The notes below the pieces were generated by a model. The model saw only the letters and a program-made list of their open reading frames with translations, did no database searches and was not told where the DNA came from. A stretch of 64,000 nucleotides of DNA from contig NC_089247.1 of the NCBI RefSeq assembly GCF_000512585.2, positions 930,001 through 994,000 on the forward strand, written 5' to 3'. Source of the stretch: Kwoniella bestiolae CBS 10118 (lineage: Eukaryota > Basidiomycota > Tremellomycetes > Tremellales > Cryptococcaceae). Positions 59,748 to 64,000 of this stretch are shown here, one piece after another (the first letter of the stretch is position 1; every line of letters starts with the position of its first letter). The position numbers and the translations under genes are program-made.

Positions 59748-62700
59748 TTACATGATAAGACAATCCTCCTTTACCGAAAGAGCGTACATCGCCTATGAAA
59801 TTCCCAATAAATCAGCAAATGCACATCTCCGTCTCCATGTAGATTGAAAATGGAAGGCCGACTCCACTCACCTTATCAACAGTCTTCTCGATCTTCTTCC
59901 AATCACTTCTTCTCTGAATGAACTCGTATATACTATCGCATCACTCATCCATCAGCTATCCCGTTCTAGGGCATACACGATCGAAAAATCAAGCAAGTGA
60001 AAACCTGCTCACTCCTCAGGTGTGAATGTCCCTCCATACCGCGTCACATCCCTTACGATCTGCGCCAAATCCTTCGCATCGCTGACGATATACACATGAC
60101 CCAGCATCTTGAGATTCGCGAAGTCCTCTGTTATCCGCTGTTGTTTCAGCGAAGCCACAAAGGCGTGATAGGTATTGAGATCTGCTATTATCTGGAAGCC
60201 TCCTTCGAGGGAGATGATCTGTCTTTTGAGGTGTCTTTGGAGGATACTATTGTAGAGTCAAGAAAATCAATAAGCTCTCGCCTGACCTCAACACACTCAG
60301 TGTGTCTTTTCTTCGAGGTGCAGGAAGCAGGCCAAGTTGATCCAGTAGGGAAATCCCAAGACAAGATACGTTAAACTACTCACGCTTGTAATCTTATTCC
60401 CACTTCCTGATAGAACACCTCCAAAACCTCTTTCGAAGTACTTCCCCTCAACAGATTACAATGCATCTCCAAGCACTTGATAGCTTCTTGACAGCCTTTG
60501 GTGGGGCCCAGTTCCAGGGGTGTACCCTCGACAGGGTAATACTCTCTCGGTCCAGTCTTAGTGATGATGATATGTTCGACCTAAGACATATCCCAAATTT
60601 CCTATGTCAGTTTCTGATACGATTCAATTCTGACTTCTCTCCTTCGTCCAAACGACACATCAATTTCACCATTCTGGACCGACTGACACGACATGCCTCT
60701 TTTTGCTTCCTTCATGATCCAAAACAGCATTAACTCACCTGATTCATCAAAACCTCAATCCCAGCATTCAACCCCGCCGCTACCGCATCATCTAAAACAC
60801 TCTCAAACCTCTTCTTCTCCCTCATCACAGCATTCAAGAAATCCGTTTTATCCACATAGGGTGATAGCTCTTTATCGAAATACACCTGGATCATCGATTG
60901 GATGGTATCTCCTATATGGACCAATTCGAAGAATTGTAATAATGGTGCGACGGAGGTGGTGGACTCGTGTTCGGATGGTTTGTACGTTGACATTTGGTTT
61001 GTGGCTCTACGTGTTTTCGACAGATGGTCATCAGCTAGCGTATCATAAATGGGATATAAATCTGATAGACCATCATTGATCGTGTTTCATGAAAGTCGCC
61101 TTAGGGCAAAGGAAAGGTGATTCTTCACTGAGAGAGAATAACGACTCACATCCTAAATCCAGGAGCGATATGCCTATCCCCCGCAGCCTTCAACAACAAT
61201 ATAAAGACCTCCTCAATGGCTTCCCTAACGTGTAATCCAGATCTTCCAGGGTATTTCGCAAACGTTTCAGCCCTTTTCAGCGAATCTCTATCCGCCTGAA
61301 TAAGTTCAAGAGCAATATCAAGCGAAACGAGTAATTGCAATTTATCGAACGAGCTGTCTTCCTTAGATCCAGCAGGATTGGGCGTATTCGATCTCGAGGT
61401 CGTATCCTCCTTTTCGCCCGGAACAGATAACGTGACACCCTCGTCCTTCTCATTCAGCTCGTTCTCCTCAACCTGTGATATATCTTTGATCTCGGCTGAA
61501 TCGGGCACTTCAAAAACAACGTCCCCGCCTTCTTCCTCCTTCTTCACTAGTTTCCCACTCGATCCGCTCCCTGTCCATTTCTGAGGGTTCAGCATCGCCA
61601 ATCCACTGACAGCTTGAGTCGATCCAGTCACTATGGCATTGGTTGCAAACGTGACCGTCCGAGGGACGATTGTGACGGGGAGTAAGAGCGCGTCTTTGAA
61701 TCCTGCTAGGACATTTCGTTTCACTTGATCAGGATTTTCGGAAGTGAGGAAAGTAGGGCCGGAGCCATGGGATCGCTTTTGGCCTGGATCGGTCGCTCCG
61801 AGCTGCACCTCATCATCAGCCTTATAGCATCTACGATGGTGGAAGTGGGCATACCTGCTGATCCCATGATTTGCAGATATCTTCCAAGTGATGTTTCACC
61901 CTTTCCGTCTCGTCGTCCAAGTATTCATCAAGGTGCTGTTCGAACATCCGGAATCTATCCCCACACGTTTACGTCAGCTTGCAACGACCGACTGTCGATA
62001 GGTTCTCGGGAAGCTCACACAGTATCCTCGACTTTGGTCTTCGGTATAGTCCCCTGATCATCGCCTACAACCTCCATGACCAGGTCAACCAATTTCCAAG
62101 CCTGCACGAACGTAGCTGCTGTAGCCTGGAGGAAGAGATCTTGCGAAACAGCTCGAGCTTGCGATAGTAGCGGATGGATGTATTCGCCAATCTGCAGTGA
62201 AGAGCATGAGCTGGATGCACTACTTCCCCGCGGTGAAAAACACAACTCACCACATCACTTGCAACCCTATCGCAGAAGGATAAGATCACTCTGGCATTAG
62301 GTGGGAATACCCTCTTCGCAAATTCTGCATCTATCCTGAAAGCTTCGAGTACGTGCGATATGAAGGCGTCCATGGGTGTGAAATCCAGTTGACGGGTGGT
62401 AGCTCCAGTGGTAGTCTGCACTTTACTACACGCCGATATAGACCAAGTCCATGTTAGCAATTCGACATCCCGAAATGCGATCATATTGAATGGGCAAGCA
62501 AACTCACATGATATTCTCCGCAGAATCCCACCTAGCAGTATCATAAAACACCTCTCTCTTCTCGACCCACACCCTCCCACATTCCCATTGATCTCTCGAT
62601 CCACCACCCGCATCCCACACTTTCCAACTACTCTCCGCGGCCAATCTCATCCCACTTTCGTCCTTCTTGGAATCAGAAACTTCGAAAGCTACTAGGCAAG

Positions 62701-63707
62701 TCGAATCGAACCGATCTGCAGCTGCCAATAAAGCCTGCCTCAAAAACCCCCAATCACGCAGAGGTTGAAGCTTGCTCGATAGAAATAGAAGAAGAGACAA
62801 GAGTAATGTAGATTGTTCGTCCAGGGAAGAAGGTCGATTTGGCGGGAAGAGGAGGGATAATGTCGAGCTGGGTGGAGGGGATGATCGTAGGTGGGTACAG
62901 AACGGTATCATTGCCAGATGATGCTTCTTATATGCCTTATAGTACGGTCCAGGCGGATTATTGAATCCATAGAATGATGATGAAGAGAAGGAAAGAGAGG
63001 ATTTCGGTTTAGTAGGTGTAGGTGTCAAAGCGAAGAAACCAGTCTTCTGTTGACCACCTCCCATAGATTTCGAATTGGAAGGTAAAGGTAGATCATCAAA
63101 GTCCAACAGATTACTTTCTTTCTGTCCGCCTCCGAATCCATTGGGTTTGGCACCTTCAAAGTCTCCGAAGTCTACGTCTTCAAAGACATCGTTGTTGTTA
63201 TTATTCTGAGACGAGAAGTCACCGAAGTCGTCATCTATCGATATGGATGCGCGAGTTTTGGAAGGGACGGAGAAAGATGACTTTTTGGGTGTCTGTACGG
63301 AATTCGCAAGATTGTCCTTCTGTGGTGAAGAAGTAGCTATATCCATTTTCACATGATGTCAGCTTGGTCCGATCTTTCTAGATGGTAAGATACCAGAAGA
63401 GAAGCTCACAATGATCTGGCGCCAATCCCAACCATTTACACCTAACTTCCCACCCCCTTTCATCTTTCACCAACCTCGCCAAAGCCCTATTAGCTCTAGC
63501 AACATTAGGCAGGTCCGGTACCGGGAGGAACTCTACTATTCTAAGTATAACATTCTCAGGCCATCTGCCTACCAATGGACCGGATGAGATCGATCCTCTG
63601 GCAGAGGGTTTAGAGGGTTTGAGGACAGAGGCGAAACGCGATGACAAGTTATGCGAGTTTGAGGGTCCGCCTGGTTTCGAGGGAGCTATTGGAGCCCATT
63701 TGTCCAT
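59748..63707 (-). CDS. RCY1: Recyclin-1, F-box and Sec10-like domain protein with CAAX end
   Basis: F-box protein for endosome recycling and exocytosis. The start at 63707 gives a Ser/Pro leader and the F-box GRWPENVILRIVEFLPVPDL, PNVARANRALARLV. A disordered acidic part follows (DDDFGDFSSQNNNNNDVFED). The Sec10-like region contains DAFISHVLEAFRIDAEFAKR, LSFCDRVASDVIGEYIHPLL, RNVLAGFKDALLLPVTIVPR, FFELVHIGDTIQSMIQVYFD and EALKCLEMHCNLL-like sequence. The last exon ends VKEDCLIM, a CAAX box, implying prenylation and membrane attachment as in yeast Rcy1. Roughly a dozen exons; stop at 59748. It is unrelated to the F-box-like family A except for the domain name. Confidence 0.92.
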
Positions 63708-64000
63708 TTTCTGTGGTAAGTGTATGATAGTCGATAGCTCTTGGAAGATGTGGGGGATTCATAGGTAGGATCTATCTTACACAATGTGCTGAGAGATATC
63801 TCATCTTGATTTTGCTGTCCTTGGCGAGCATATGCATACGACCGCGCAACGAAAGAACAGCCGGACCACGCGTCATAAATAGGCACGTGGGAAGCGAGAC
63901 ATGAACCTGGCCAAAGTTAGGCGCACGCTGCAGCGAAATGAGGGATCCTTCGGCACATCTCCACGTCAGGCAGAGCGTAGAAAGAGCATCCCATCATGAG
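63708..64000. promoter_or_regulatory. RCY1 upstream region
   Basis: Leader and promoter of RCY1 to the window end. No element recognised; a short minus-strand ORF at 63686-63886 overlaps the start and looks like chance. Confidence 0.3.

Overview
This window is nuclear DNA from a basidiomycete fungus, most likely a Tremellales yeast of the Cryptococcus/Kwoniella type. That placement is an inference from style: dense genes on both strands, many introns of about 50-80 bases with GTGAGT/GTAAGT donors, and a recognisable fungal core set. No tRNA, rRNA, CRISPR array or transposon with a usable signature was recognised.

Layout. 1-11.9 kb: an MFS transporter, an F-box-like gene, a partial minus-strand gene, VPS41 (HOPS), a small membrane protein and a SAM methyltransferase. 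12-24 kb: a lineage-specific stretch with a mini-ORF carrying an almost exact histone H3 tail, several intact or decayed members of an F-box-like/LRR family (family A) and a four-gene head-to-tail array of an unrecognised family (family B). 24-30 kb: mitochondrial ribosomal protein mL43, a PHOSPHO-type HAD phosphatase and a secreted GH18 chitinase. 30.7-34.7 kb: three more family A copies, two facing each other tail to tail. 34.7-45.2 kb: two paralogous secreted, membrane-anchored proteins, the exomer subunit CHS5, a single-pass membrane protein and a Mpv17/Sym1 protein. 45.5-64 kb: SCOT, a His/Pro/Gly repeat protein, a carboxypeptidase S-like M20 peptidase, an IAH1-like SGNH esterase, a GH128-like glucanase, a C2H2 zinc-finger protein and recyclin-1 (RCY1).

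The core genes cover membrane traffic (VPS41, CHS5, RCY1), the cell wall (chitinase, glucanase, anchored surface proteins) and mitochondria (mL43, Sym1, SCOT). They do not form an obvious pathway cluster.

The most novel material is families A and B. Family A proteins share an F-box-like first exon, an LRR-like second exon with a conserved Cys-x-His plus Cys-x2-Cys, and a third exon with an FWE...WYRWTW module. Family B is a tandem array with one intron at a fixed place and a W near the start of exon 2. Several genes, including otherwise conserved ones, carry apparent single-base losses in short homopolymers, so consensus errors should be ruled out before calling them pseudogenes.
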